A DNA stretch of 46,745 nucleotides from Paracoccus rhizosphaerae (GTDB lineage: Bacteria; Pseudomonadota; Alphaproteobacteria; Rhodobacterales; Rhodobacteraceae): contig NZ_JAOTBE010000028.1 in NCBI RefSeq assembly GCF_026162645.1, positions 1 to 46,745 on the forward strand. The letters are read 5' to 3'. The notes under the pieces were generated by a model. The model saw only the letters and a program-made list of their open reading frames with translations. It was not told where the DNA came from and searched no databases. A program made the position numbers and the translations under genes. The stretch's first letter is position 1, and the number at the start of each line of letters is the position of its first letter. Shown here one piece after another: positions 34,091 through 42,777 of this stretch.

Positions 34091-35404
34091 ATGCCGGTCT
34101 TTCTGAACAGCAGTGACAGTGACTTCGAGGCCGGTTTCCTGCGGATGCTGTTGGCCAAGCGCGAGGACTCGTCAGACGTCAACGACGCCGTTTCGGCGAT
34201 CATTGCAGATGTCCGGGCACGTGGAGACCAGGCTGTCTGCGAGCTGACGGCGCGCTTCGACCGGCTGGACCTGACGCCGGAAGGACTGCGCTTTTCGGCT
34301 GACGAGGTGGCGGCCGAAGTGGCAAAGGTTGGTGACGAGGATCGGGCGGCGCTGGCCTTGGCGGCCGAGCGCATCCGCGCCTATCACACCCGCCAGATGC
34401 CCGAGGATGCCAGCTGGACCGACCCCGAGGGCGCTATGCTTGGCTGGCGGTGGAGCGCGGTCTCGGCGGCGGGGCTTTATGTACCGGGCGGGCAGGCGGC
34501 CTATCCTTCCAGCGTCCTGATGAACGCGATTCCCGCACGCGTGGCAGGGGTGGACCGGCTGGTGATCTGCGTGCCGACGCCGGGCGGGGTGGTGAACCCG
34601 CTGGTCCTGCTCGCGGCGCAACTGTCCGGCGTGGACGAGATCTATCGGATCGGCGGCGCGCAGGCGGTGGCCGCGATGGCCTATGGCACCCAGACGATCG
34701 CGCCCGTGGACAAGATCACCGGCCCTGGCAACGCCTATGTCGCGGCGGCCAAGCGGCAGGTATTCGGCCGGGTGGGCATCGACATGATTGCCGGCCCGTC
34801 AGAGGTTTTGGTGATTGCCGACGGCCAGCAGAACCCCGAGTGGCTGGCCTGGGACCTGCTGGCGCAGGCCGAGCATGATGCCGATGCGCAGTCGATCCTG
34901 ATCACCACCGACCCCGCCATGGCCCGCGCTGTGGCGGCAGAGGTCGAGCGGATCATCCCGACGCTGGACCGTGCGGCCATCGCGGGTGCCAGCTGGCGCG
35001 ACTATGGCACGGTGATCGTGGTGCGCGACCTTGCCGAGGCGGCGGCCCTGTCGAACAGGATCGCGCCCGAGCACCTGGAGCTGTGCGTTGCCGATCCGGA
35101 CGCGCTGGCGGCACAATGCGTCCATGCCGGCGCGATCTTTCTGGGCGCCCATACGCCCGAGGCGGTGGGTGATTACGTCAGCGGTCCGAACCACGTTCTG
35201 CCGACGGCGCGGTCGGCGCGGTTTTCGTCCGGGCTATCGGTTCTTGATTTCCTCAAGCGCACGACGATGGCGCGGCTGACGCCAGGCGCTCTGGCGGCGA
35301 TCGGGCCGGCGGCGGTGCGGCTTGCGGCATCCGAGGGCTTGCAGGCCCACGGCTCTTCGGTTCAGGCTCGGCTGGGGATCCTGAACGAGAGGCCCGTGGA
35401 ATGA
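34091..35404 (+). CDS. hisD: Histidinol dehydrogenase
   Basis: A 437-residue zinc enzyme catalysing the last two steps of histidine biosynthesis, histidinol to histidine with two NAD+. Motifs: AAGLYVPGGQAAYPSSVLMN, RIGGAQAVAAMAYGT, KITGPGNAYVAAAKRQVFG, IDMIAGPSEVLVIAD, and APEHLELCV near the C-terminus. ATG at 34091 (MPVFLNSSDSDFEAGF) behind GGGAGG fits the family start; an earlier in-frame codon at 34028 would add 21 atypical residues. The stop overlaps the UPF0262 gene by 4 nt. Confidence 0.97.
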   Translation: MPVFLNSSDSDFEAGFLRMLLAKREDSSDVNDAVSAIIADVRARGDQAVCELTARFDRLDLTPEGLRFSADEVAAEVAKVGDEDRAALALAAERIRAYHTRQMPEDASWTDPEGAMLGWRWSAVSAAGLYVPGGQAAYPSSVLMNAIPARVAGVDRLVICVPTPGGVVNPLVLLAAQLSGVDEIYRIGGAQAVAAMAYGTQTIAPVDKITGPGNAYVAAAKRQVFGRVGIDMIAGPSEVLVIADGQQNPEWLAWDLLAQAEHDADAQSILITTDPAMARAVAAEVERIIPTLDRAAIAGASWRDYGTVIVVRDLAEAAALSNRIAPEHLELCVADPDALAAQCVHAGAIFLGAHTPEAVGDYVSGPNHVLPTARSARFSSGLSVLDFLKRTTMARLTPGALAAIGPAAVRLAASEGLQAHGSSVQARLGILNERPVE

Positions 35405-35880
35405 GCCGCATCATCCGTGTCGAGATCGACGACAGCGCCATCGCGCCCGCCACGCCCGAGATGGAGCAGGAGCGGCGCGTCGCCATCTTCGACCTGATCG
35501 AGGACAACAGCTTCCAGATCCCGGGGCGCGAGGGCGAGCCTGTCCCCGACGGGCCCTATGTGCTGGAGTTGTGCATCCGTGAGGGACGGCTGGTTTTCGA
35601 CGTGACCACCGAGGCCGCCGACAAGGTGGCCGAGTTCCACCTGTCGTTGGGTCCGTTTCGGCAGGTCGTGAAGGACTACTTCCAGATCTGCCAGAGCTAT
35701 TTTAACGCGGTCAAGCGCCTGCCGCCCGCACAGATCGAGGCGATCGACATGGCCCGCCGTGGCATCCACAACGAAGGCGCCCGCACCCTGCAGGAGCGGT
35801 TGGAGGGCAAGGCGGCTCTGGATATCGACACGGCGCGGCGATTGTTCACCCTGATCTGCGCGCTGATTCCGCAGGTGTGA
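35401..35880 (+). CDS. UPF0262 family protein
   Basis: A 159-residue member of UPF0262, conserved in Alphaproteobacteria and usually next to hisD. Typical parts are RIIRVEIDDSAIAP, QERRVAIFDLIEDNSF, GPYVLELCIREGRLVFDV, RQVVKDYFQICQSYFNAVK and MARRGIHNEGARTLQERL. The function is unknown. It overlaps hisD upstream (ATGA) and the phosphatase-family gene downstream (GTGA), so the murA-to-phosphatase stretch is likely one transcription unit. Confidence 0.95.
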   Translation: MSRIIRVEIDDSAIAPATPEMEQERRVAIFDLIEDNSFQIPGREGEPVPDGPYVLELCIREGRLVFDVTTEAADKVAEFHLSLGPFRQVVKDYFQICQSYFNAVKRLPPAQIEAIDMARRGIHNEGARTLQERLEGKAALDIDTARRLFTLICALIPQV

Positions 35881-36353
35881 CGCGGATGACGCAGGACAGG
35901 TTTCCATCCTCGGTGCTGTTCTGCTGCGATCACAATGCCATCCGCTCGCCCATGGCCGAGGGGATGATGAAGAAGTTCTATGGTCGCGCCGCCTACGTGC
36001 AGTCGGCGGGCGTCAGGAACGACATGGAGGTAGACGGCTTCGCCATCGCCGTCTGCGACGAGATCGGCGTTTCCCTGGGCAACCATCGAAGCCGCAGCTT
36101 CGAGGAGATGCAGGACTGGGGCGACGATCTGGGCCAGTTCGACCTGATCATCGCCCTGTCGCCTGCCAGCCAGCGCATGGCGCTGGAGATGACGCGGCAT
36201 GCGCACCTGGACATTGAGTATTGGCCCATCATGGACCCGACAGGTCTGGCCGAGGGGCGCGACGCGCGGCTGGCTGCCTATCGGCAGACGCGCGACCAGA
36301 TCCGGGACCGGATGCAGGACCGGTTCGGGCCGCCGCGAGAGGTCCAGGACTAG
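35877..36353 (+). CDS. Low-molecular-weight protein tyrosine phosphatase family protein
   Basis: A protein of up to 158 residues with the low-molecular-weight phosphatase / arsenate reductase fold. The P-loop reads C-D-H-N-A-I-R-S (CX5RS) within VLFCCDHNAIRSPMAEG, and the general-acid region is MDPTGL. Substrate is unknown; members next to UPF0262 are often called arsenate reductase-like without evidence. The start is either GTG at 35877, overlapping the previous stop by 4 nt, or ATG at 35886. The stop overlaps the convergent DUF1127 gene by 4 nt (CTAG). Confidence 0.88.
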   Translation: MTRMTQDRFPSSVLFCCDHNAIRSPMAEGMMKKFYGRAAYVQSAGVRNDMEVDGFAIAVCDEIGVSLGNHRSRSFEEMQDWGDDLGQFDLIIALSPASQRMALEMTRHAHLDIEYWPIMDPTGLAEGRDARLAAYRQTRDQIRDRMQDRFGPPREVQD

Positions 36354-36592
36354 CAGCGGGCGCGCTCGGCCTGACGCCAGTGGCGCGGCACGTCCCACAT
36401 GGGGCGGGCGATCTCGGCCTCGACCTCGTCACGGGTCAGACCGATATCGCGCAGCTGTCTGTCAGACAGGCGCGACAGGTCGATCCGGGTGCGGCGGACG
36501 TCGAACATCGTCAACAAGCGCTCAGCCCAGGCAGGGCGGGGCAGGATGCCGTGACCGGTCACGACGCGGAGCAGGACGGCTTTGGACATCAT
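36350..36592 (-). CDS. DUF1127 domain protein
   Basis: An 80-residue basic protein with a C-terminal DUF1127 motif (LSRLSDRQLRDIGLTRDEVEAEI). Small DUF1127 proteins of Alphaproteobacteria bind RNA or affect phosphate, carbon and stress physiology; no specific role can be assigned here. ATG at 36592 has AGAGG 7 nt upstream; 36589 is also possible, and a longer frame from 36655 lacks a ribosome site. It is divergent from a LysR gene that may regulate it. The 5' untranslated region contains GATGAATTTCATC (36604-36616). Confidence 0.82.
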   Translation of the reverse strand: MMSKAVLLRVVTGHGILPRPAWAERLLTMFDVRRTRIDLSRLSDRQLRDIGLTRDEVEAEIARPMWDVPRHWRQAERARC

Positions 36593-36603
36593 TCGAATCC
36601 TCT

Positions 36604-36616
36604 GATGAATTTCATC
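36604..36616. promoter_or_regulatory. Inverted repeat in the DUF1127 5' region
   Basis: GATGAA and TTCATC are separated by one T, just upstream of the Shine-Dalgarno sequence of the DUF1127 gene. It could be a regulator site or a small RNA hairpin that affects translation. Confidence 0.35.
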
Positions 36617-36662
36617 AACCAAGAAGATGCGTTGCAGGTATAGCATCTTCTGCATTGATAAT

Positions 36663-36679
36663 TAGACCGGTTTGGTCTA
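36663..36679. promoter_or_regulatory. Palindrome TAGACC-N5-GGTCTA between DUF1127 and lysR genes
   Basis: The 17-bp dyad lies in the AT-rich 134-bp divergent region and fits the loose T-N11-A pattern of LysR-type binding sites. It is the natural candidate for the site of the adjacent LysR protein, controlling its own gene and the DUF1127 gene. Confidence 0.5.
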
Positions 36680-36726
36680 TCTTTGAAACGAATGTTTCTG
36701 ATGCTTTCCATCAATGGTGGTGACGA

Positions 36727-37590
36727 ATGCGCAATTTGGATATCGGTACGCTCAGGTCACTTCAGGCGGTGGCGGAATATGGAGCCGTCACCCGCGCGGC
36801 CGAGGCGTTGAACATGACGCAAAGTGCCCTTTCGATGCAGATGAAGCGGTTGGAGGATCTGTTCGGCCGTCCGATGCTGCAGAAGGCGGGTCGTGGCGTG
36901 GTTCTCAGTGATTTCGCTCAGGATTTGCTGGGCGAAAGCCGCAAGCTGGTGGCGCTGAATGACGCGATCTTGTCGCGTTTCACGGGCGCGCGGCCCGAAA
37001 CGCGGCTGCGGGTCGGGCTGACGAGTGACTGGCTGTTCACCAAGGTGGCGCAGGCTGTGCGCGCCTTCCGTCTGGACCATCCGGCGGTCGAGCTGGTCAT
37101 GAACGACGCGCGCAGCAAGGATCTGCGTGCGCAGATGGCGCGCGGCGAGCATGACGTGATCCTGACCACGGAATTCGACGCCCCGCCGGCGGCGATGCAT
37201 CTGGCCAAGGTCGACCTGGCCTGGTTCGGGGCCACGGGCGGGCGGGCATGGCAACAGCGGCCGCTGCCGATCGCGAATTCGCCGCATTGCGCCTATTACC
37301 CGGTCGGAATGGCGGCGCTGGAGATGGCCGGCATCGAGTGGCTGCAGGTCGTCAGCGACGGGGGCAGCGACACCTGGCGGGTTCTGGCGGCGGCCGATCT
37401 GGGCGTGACGCTGCTGCCGCGCGGCATCCAGCAGCCGGGGCTGGAGGTCATCGACCACCGTGGCGCCCTGCCGCCGCTGCCACCCACCTGGCTGAACATC
37501 TATGTCGCCGACGGACCCGCACGGAAGGTGGCATCCGATTTTGCGGGCTATCTGCGCCGGGTCGTCTGCGAGGTGGCGGCGGCGGCCTAG
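36727..37590 (+). CDS. LysR family transcriptional regulator
   Basis: A 287-residue regulator. The N-terminal winged helix-turn-helix is clear ([39 protein letters not shown]). The remainder is a type 2 periplasmic-binding-like effector domain ([36 protein letters not shown]). It is divergent from the DUF1127 gene, with a 17-bp dyad between them, and convergent with edd, whose stop it overlaps by 4 nt (CTAG). The effector is unknown. Regulation of the DUF1127 gene is inferred from arrangement only. Confidence 0.93.
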   Translation: MRNLDIGTLRSLQAVAEYGAVTRAAEALNMTQSALSMQMKRLEDLFGRPMLQKAGRGVVLSDFAQDLLGESRKLVALNDAILSRFTGARPETRLRVGLTSDWLFTKVAQAVRAFRLDHPAVELVMNDARSKDLRAQMARGEHDVILTTEFDAPPAAMHLAKVDLAWFGATGGRAWQQRPLPIANSPHCAYYPVGMAALEMAGIEWLQVVSDGGSDTWRVLAAADLGVTLLPRGIQQPGLEVIDHRGALPPLPPTWLNIYVADGPARKVASDFAGYLRRVVCEVAAAA

Positions 37591-39389
37591 ACCACCACGC
37601 CGGCCCCTTCGGTCGCGGGACCTGCCACGGCGCGGAAGGCGGCGAACAGTTCCCGGCCCAAGCCCACGCTGCTGTCGGCGCCGTCGAAGGTGGCGGGGGC
37701 GCGGTCCTCGAAGTCGGGGGCGAGGCATTCCAGCGTGCCAGCCGCTGCATCCAGACGGACAAGGTCGCCGTCGCGGAGCCGCGCCAGCGGTCCGCCCATC
37801 GCCGCCTCGGGCGAGACGTGGATGGCGGCAGGCACCTTGCCCGATGCGCCCGACATCCGCCCATCGGTGACCAGCGCGACCTTGAGGCCCCGGTCCTGCA
37901 GTACGGCCAGGGTGGGCGTCAGCGAATGCAGTTCCGGCATGCCGTTCGCGCGCGGTCCCTGGAAACGGACAACGACAACGGTGTCTTCACTGAACTCTCC
38001 GTTGCGGAAGGCGGTCTTCACCGATTCCTGGTCTTGGAAGACGCGAGCCTTGGCCTCGATCAGGTGACGTTCGGGTGCGACGGCGCTGATCTTGATCACG
38101 CCACGGCCCAGGTTCCCCTGCAGCTGCTTCAGCCCGCCTGTCTTTGCGAAAGCATCACTGGCGGGGCGCAGGATCTTGTCGTTGAGGCTGGTGCGCGGCC
38201 CGGCTTCCCACCGGATGCGGTCGCCGTCCAGCTTGGGTTCGCGGGCGTAGCCGTCCAACCCGGTGCCGTTGATGGTCTTCACGTCCGGGTGCAGCAGCCC
38301 CGCCTCCAACAACTGGTCGATCATGTAGCCGAGGCCGCCGGCGGCGTGGAAGTGGTTCACGTCCGCCAGTCCGTTCGGATAGACCCGGGCCATCAGCGGC
38401 ACGTTCTCGGACAGGTCGTGGAAATCCTCGATGTCCAGAAGGACGCCTGCCGCGCGGGCCATGGCTGGCAGGTGCAGGACAAGGTTCGTCGAACCGCCGG
38501 TCGCCATCAACCCGACGATGCCGTTGACGAAGGCGCGTTCGTCCAGGACCTCTCCGGCCGGCAGGTATTCGTTGCCCAGGTTCGTGATCGCCGCCGCCCG
38601 CTGCACGGCGGCCACCGTCAGCGCATCGCGCAGCGGTGTGTTCGGGTTCACGAAGCTGGACCCCGGCAGGTGCAGGCCCATGAACTCCATCAGCATCTGG
38701 TTGGTGTTGGCGGTGCCATAGAAGGTGCAGGTGCCGGGGCCGTGATAGCTGGCCATCTCGGCAGCCATCAGGGCGTCGCGGTCGACCTCTCCGGTGGCGA
38801 ACTGCTGGCGCACCTTCGACTTTTCGTCGTTCGGCAGGCCTGAGGGCATCGGACCGGCGGGCACGAAGACCGCAGGGATGTGCCCGAACGTCGCCGCCGC
38901 AATGACCAAACCCGGCACGATCTTGTCGCAAACGCCCAGATACATCGCCGAATCGAAGCAATCGTGTGACAGGCCGACGCCCGCTGCCAGCGCGATCACG
39001 TCGCGCGAGAACAGCGACAGCTCCATCCCGGCGCGGCCTTGGGTGACGCCGTCGCACATGGCCGGAACGCCGCCAGCGACCTGCACCGTCGCCCCCGCTG
39101 CCCGTCCCGCGGCGCGGATCACGTCGGGGAACCGCTCGTATGGCTGATGGGCCGACAGGATGTCGTTATAGGCCGTGATGATTCCGATGTTCGGCTTGCG
39201 CGTGGTCGCCATGTCCTGCTTGTCGTCCATCGCGGCATAGGCATGGGCCTGGTTGCCGCAGGACAGATGCGCACGGGCCGGGCCTTCCTGCGCCGCGCGC
39301 GCGATCTTGCCCAGATAGGCGGCACGGCTGTCGGCAGAGCGTTCGCGGATCCGGTCGGTGACGCGGTCGATCGTGGCGTGAAGGGTCAT
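37587..39389 (-). CDS. edd: 6-phosphogluconate dehydratase (Entner-Doudoroff)
   Basis: A 600-residue iron-sulfur dehydratase that converts 6-phosphogluconate to 2-keto-3-deoxy-6-phosphogluconate. Cluster-binding Cys regions are visible ([10 protein letters not shown] and [10 protein letters not shown]), with the IlvD/Edd hallmarks [35 protein letters not shown]-type [10 protein letters not shown] and [20 protein letters not shown] chose ATG at 39389 ([10 protein letters not shown]) with AGGAGG upstream; an upstream in-frame codon at 39413 would add 8 residues. A 12-bp operator-like sequence lies 34 bp upstream of the start, shared with zwf. The next pathway enzyme (eda) is not in the window. 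Confidence 0.96.
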   Translation of the reverse strand: MTLHATIDRVTDRIRERSADSRAAYLGKIARAAQEGPARAHLSCGNQAHAYAAMDDKQDMATTRKPNIGIITAYNDILSAHQPYERFPDVIRAAGRAAGATVQVAGGVPAMCDGVTQGRAGMELSLFSRDVIALAAGVGLSHDCFDSAMYLGVCDKIVPGLVIAAATFGHIPAVFVPAGPMPSGLPNDEKSKVRQQFATGEVDRDALMAAEMASYHGPGTCTFYGTANTNQMLMEFMGLHLPGSSFVNPNTPLRDALTVAAVQRAAAITNLGNEYLPAGEVLDERAFVNGIVGLMATGGSTNLVLHLPAMARAAGVLLDIEDFHDLSENVPLMARVYPNGLADVNHFHAAGGLGYMIDQLLEAGLLHPDVKTINGTGLDGYAREPKLDGDRIRWEAGPRTSLNDKILRPASDAFAKTGGLKQLQGNLGRGVIKISAVAPERHLIEAKARVFQDQESVKTAFRNGEFSEDTVVVVRFQGPRANGMPELHSLTPTLAVLQDRGLKVALVTDGRMSGASGKVPAAIHVSPEAAMGGPLARLRDGDLVRLDAAAGTLECLAPDFEDRAPATFDGADSSVGLGRELFAAFRAVAGPATEGAGVVV

Positions 39390-39423
39390 GGCGGCCTCCT
39401 CTGGCTTTGTCACTATATACGCC

Positions 39424-39435
39424 GTTAGCGTTAAC
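39424..39435 (-). promoter_or_regulatory. Shared operator upstream of edd (GTTAACGCTAAC in edd orientation)
   Basis: Read in the direction of edd, the sequence is identical to 41277-41288 upstream of zwf and lies 34 bp before the start codon. The context CCGTTAGCGTTAACGG is a near-palindrome of the LacI-family type. It likely overlaps the edd promoter. Confidence 0.7.
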
Positions 39436-39532
39436 GGTTCAACCGCTCGTCATTCGCGGCGGGATAATCGAGGTGCTGCGGCTTGTGCGGAACCTGCCGG
39501 CGTGCCAGATCGGCAGCGAAAGGATTTCACCC

Positions 39533-40726
39533 ATGACCGATCTGCCCGTCATCCGACTGCGTCCGAAGGCCAAGCCGCAGGCGATCCGCCACGGCTTTCC
39601 CTGGGTCTTCGCGGACGAGGCCGTGCTGGACCGCCGCACCCGCGCCCTGCCGCCCGGTGGCATGGCCCTGCTGGAGGACGCCGAGCGGCAGCCCCTGGGC
39701 GTAGTGACGGTGAATCCCAACTCGAAGATCATTGGGCGGATGATGGACCGGGATGCCGGTGCCGTCGTGGATCGCGCATGGATCGAGAACCGCCTGGCCC
39801 GCGCCCAGGAAATGCGCGCCAGGCTCTATGACGCGCCATTCTACCGCGTGGTCCATGCCGAGGCCGATGGCTTGCCGGGCCTGGTGATCGACCGCTTTGG
39901 CGATGCGGCTGTGATGCAGCCGAACGCGGCCTGGGCGGACGCAATGGCCGAGGATATCGCTGATGCTCTGGTCAACGTCGCAGGCGTGACGACGGTCATC
40001 CTGAACGGTCAGGGACGAGCCAGGGGACTGGAGGGCCTGCCCGAGCGGATGGAGGTGCTGCGGGGCGACGCGCCAGATGCGCCGGTGCAGGTGGGGATGA
40101 ACGGGGCGATCTATCTGGCCGACCTGATGGGCGGGCAGAAGACGGGGCTGTTCTTCGACCAGCGCCCGAACCACGCCTTCGCGCAGCGGCTGGTGCAGGG
40201 CGGCACGGTGCTGGACGTTTTCAGCCATGTCGGCGGCTTCGGGCTTGCCGCGCTTGCGGCTGGCGCGGCGCAGGCCATCTGCGTGGACGGCAGCGCCGCC
40301 GCGCTGAAATTGGCAGAGGGTGGCGCCGAAGCAATGGGCGCCCGCGACCGGCTGGAGGTCGTGCAGTCCGACGCTTTCAAGGCGCTGGAGCAACTGGCCG
40401 AGCAGGGACGCCGTTTCGATGTGGTCATCTGCGATCCGCCCGCCTTTGCGCCCGCCAAGCCGGCGCTGGAGGCTGGGTTGAGGGCCTATGAACGGGTGGC
40501 AAAGACTGCCGCGCCGCTGGTCACGCCGGGCGGCTACCTGGTCCTTTGCAGCTGCAGCCACGCCGCCGACCTGACGGCGTTCCGCAATGTCAGCGCGCGC
40601 GGCATCGGGCGCGGCGGACGGCGCGGGGTGCTGATCCACACGGGTCAGGCCGGGCCCGATCATCCGACCCTGCCGCAACTGGCCGAGACGGGCTATCTGA
40701 AGTCGCTGTTCTTCCGGCTGGACTGA
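39533..40726 (+). CDS. Class I SAM-dependent rRNA methyltransferase, RlmI/RlmK-like
   Basis: A protein of 397 residues with an N-terminal PUA-like domain (IRLRPKAKPQAIRHGFPWVFADE; ERQPLGVVTVNPNSKIIGRM), a middle RlmI-type region (DGLPGLVIDRFGD; GLFFDQRPNHAF) and a Rossmann methyltransferase domain. That domain has SAM motif I VLDVFSHVGGFGLAAL and catalytic-type VVICDPPAFAPAK. Related enzymes methylate C5 of a cytosine in 23S rRNA; the exact site here is inferred. ATG at 39533 fits the family start. It is divergent from edd and its stop overlaps the PIN gene by 1 nt. Confidence 0.9.
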   Translation: MTDLPVIRLRPKAKPQAIRHGFPWVFADEAVLDRRTRALPPGGMALLEDAERQPLGVVTVNPNSKIIGRMMDRDAGAVVDRAWIENRLARAQEMRARLYDAPFYRVVHAEADGLPGLVIDRFGDAAVMQPNAAWADAMAEDIADALVNVAGVTTVILNGQGRARGLEGLPERMEVLRGDAPDAPVQVGMNGAIYLADLMGGQKTGLFFDQRPNHAFAQRLVQGGTVLDVFSHVGGFGLAALAAGAAQAICVDGSAAALKLAEGGAEAMGARDRLEVVQSDAFKALEQLAEQGRRFDVVICDPPAFAPAKPALEAGLRAYERVAKTAAPLVTPGGYLVLCSCSHAADLTAFRNVSARGIGRGGRRGVLIHTGQAGPDHPTLPQLAETGYLKSLFFRLD

Positions 40727-41265
40727 TGCGGGCGGTCCTGGACGCCAATGTTCTCTTCCCGACGATCCTGCGCGAGATCCTGACCGATCTGGCGGCGGCC
40801 GGTCTTTATGACGCGGTCTGGTCCGAACGGATCATCGAGGAGTGGCGTCGTGCCGCCGCCCGGCTGGGTTCCGAGCAGGAGGCGGTGGCCGGAGCCGAGA
40901 TTGCGATGCTGCGACTGCGCTTTCCTCAGGCTGCGGTGCAGTCGGACGGGCAGGCGGCCATTGATCTTCCCTTTCCCGACCCCGCTGACCGGCACGTGGT
41001 CGAGGCCGCGCTGGCTGCAGGTGCCGAATTGATCGTGACCGCGAACCTGCGCGATTTTCCCCAGAGGCTGATGGCTGGGCTTGGACTGCGCGCCATCCAC
41101 CCAGACGCATTCCTGCTGGATCTTCGCGACCGAGATCCGGCAGCCGTCGATCAGGCGCTGGCCGATGCGCAGCAAAAGGCCGCGTTGTCGGGCGGGCAGA
41201 TGTCGATGCAGCAGATGTTGAAGCGTTGCCGCCTTCCAAGGCTGGGCAAGGTCGTCAGAGGTTGA
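40726..41265 (+). CDS. PIN-domain protein (possible ribonuclease)
   Basis: A 179-residue PIN-fold protein. Acidic catalytic residues sit in the expected places: Asp in MRAVLDANVLFP, Glu in SERIIEEWRR, and Asp in PADRHVVEAALAAG, followed by ELIVTANLRDFP. A C-terminal helical extension (DQALADAQQKAALSGGQMSM) is present. PIN proteins of this type are often toxins, but no antitoxin gene is adjacent. The start overlaps the methyltransferase stop by 1 nt (TGATG), and the gene ends 60 bp before zwf. A housekeeping or RNA-processing role coupled to the methyltransferase is possible. Confidence 0.85.
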   Translation: MRAVLDANVLFPTILREILTDLAAAGLYDAVWSERIIEEWRRAAARLGSEQEAVAGAEIAMLRLRFPQAAVQSDGQAAIDLPFPDPADRHVVEAALAAGAELIVTANLRDFPQRLMAGLGLRAIHPDAFLLDLRDRDPAAVDQALADAQQKAALSGGQMSMQQMLKRCRLPRLGKVVRG

Positions 41266-41276
41266 AGCGCATTGCT

Positions 41277-41288
41277 GTTAACGCTAAC
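41277..41288 (+). promoter_or_regulatory. Shared operator upstream of zwf (GTTAACGCTAAC)
   Basis: Identical to the edd site when read towards the gene, and 37 bp before the zwf start codon. The flanks extend it to TGTTAACGCTAACA, an imperfect palindrome with TGTTA/TAACA halves. It supports the start at 41326, since an earlier start at 41272 would place the site inside the coding region. Confidence 0.7.
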
Positions 41289-41325
41289 AAGAGATATGGC
41301 GGACGCCAACCGCAAGGAGGACAGC

Positions 41326-42777
41326 ATGGTCTCGCGTGTCATTCCGGTCGATGACTTCGACCTCGTGATTTTCGGCGCCACGGGCGATCTGGCCCATCGC
41401 AAGATCCTGCCGGGCCTGTTCCGGCGGTTCGAGGCGGGGCAGATCCCACCGACCAGCCGCATCATCGGCGCCGCCCGCACCGAGCAGAGCGACGATGACT
41501 TCCGCGCCGAAACCGCCCGGGCGATCTGCGAATATACCAGCGTGCGCAAGGAACATCCGCAACTGGCCGAGTTTCTCGGGCTGCTGGGCTATGTCTCGAT
41601 TGACGCCAAGGGCGACGGCGGGTGGCAGGAGCTGAAGGACCGGATGCGGCCCGGTGCGGTCCACGCCTTCTACTTCTCGGTTGCGCCATCGCTCTTTGGT
41701 GATATCGCCGAGCGTCTGGCAAGCCACGGGATCGCCGACAACGACAGCCGCATCGTGGTTGAAAAGCCCTTCGGCCGCGACCGGGCCAGCGCCCGCGCGT
41801 TGAACGCCACGCTGGCGCAGCATTTCGACGAACATCAAATTTATCGGATTGACCACTATCTGGGCAAGGAAACCGTCCAGAACCTGATGGCCGTCCGCTT
41901 TGCCAACGTTCTGTTCGAACCCCTGTGGAACGCGCAGTTCATCGACCACGTACAGATCACCGTGGCCGAGACCGTGGGCGTCGCCGGGCGCGGCAGCTAT
42001 TACGACAAGTCCGGCGCGATCCGCGACATGGTCCAGAACCACATGATGCAGCTTCTGTGCCTGATCGCGATGGAGCCACCTTACCATTTCGATCCCGACG
42101 CCGTCAGGGACGAGAAGCTGAAGGTCATCCGGGCGCTGGAGCCGGTGGCGCCTGCCGATATCGTGCGCGGCCAGTATCAGGCCGACGGCACCGACAGCGG
42201 CTATCTGGAAGATGCCGAGAACCCCGAATCGCGCACCGAAAGCTATGTCGCAATGAAGGTGCGCATCTCGAACTGGCGCTGGCAGGGCACGCCCTTCTAC
42301 CTGCGCACCGGAAAGAAGCTGCGCGCCCGCACCTCCGAGATTGCGATCACCTTCAAGGAGCCGCCGCATTCGATCTTCGACGACAGCGGTGTGCCCAAGG
42401 CCAACGAGCTGGTGATCCGGCTGCAGCCGAACGAGGGCATGAACATGAAGGTGATGATCAAGGAGCCCGGCCCCGGCGGCATGCGCCTGGTCCAGGTGCC
42501 GCTGGACATGTCCTTCGCCGACGCCCTGGGGCCGGACGGTGCGGACATGCCCGACGCCTATGAACGCCTGATCATGGATGTCATCCGCGGCAACCAGACC
42601 CTGTTCATGCGCGGCGACGAGGTCGAGGCCGCCTGGGCCTGGACCGATCCGATCATCGAGGCGTGGGAAGACGGCAAGCGTCGCCCCGAACCCTATGACG
42701 CCGGATCCTCGGGGCCGGACGAAGCGTTGCGGCTGATGCATCGCGACAACCGTCGATGGAGGGAAATCAGGGCATGA
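41326..42777 (+). CDS. zwf: Glucose-6-phosphate 1-dehydrogenase
   Basis: A 483-residue cytoplasmic enzyme oxidising glucose 6-phosphate to 6-phosphogluconolactone with NAD(P)+. The coenzyme motif FGATGDLAHRKILPGLF lies at the N-terminus, the signature with the active-site His is RIDHYLGKE, and EKPFGRD is conserved. ATG at 41326 (MVSRVIPVDDFDLVIF) has a perfect AGGAGG site; 41272 is a less likely alternative. The stop overlaps pgl by 4 nt. It is the first gene of zwf-pgl-pgi, feeding the Entner-Doudoroff pathway with edd. Confidence 0.97.
   Translation: MVSRVIPVDDFDLVIFGATGDLAHRKILPGLFRRFEAGQIPPTSRIIGAARTEQSDDDFRAETARAICEYTSVRKEHPQLAEFLGLLGYVSIDAKGDGGWQELKDRMRPGAVHAFYFSVAPSLFGDIAERLASHGIADNDSRIVVEKPFGRDRASARALNATLAQHFDEHQIYRIDHYLGKETVQNLMAVRFANVLFEPLWNAQFIDHVQITVAETVGVAGRGSYYDKSGAIRDMVQNHMMQLLCLIAMEPPYHFDPDAVRDEKLKVIRALEPVAPADIVRGQYQADGTDSGYLEDAENPESRTESYVAMKVRISNWRWQGTPFYLRTGKKLRARTSEIAITFKEPPHSIFDDSGVPKANELVIRLQPNEGMNMKVMIKEPGPGGMRLVQVPLDMSFADALGPDGADMPDAYERLIMDVIRGNQTLFMRGDEVEAAWAWTDPIIEAWEDGKRRPEPYDAGSSGPDEALRLMHRDNRRWREIRA

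Noticed and set aside
40726..41265. Toxin-antitoxin pair
   Set aside because: The PIN gene has no small adjacent partner; the upstream gene is an rRNA methyltransferase and the downstream gene is zwf.
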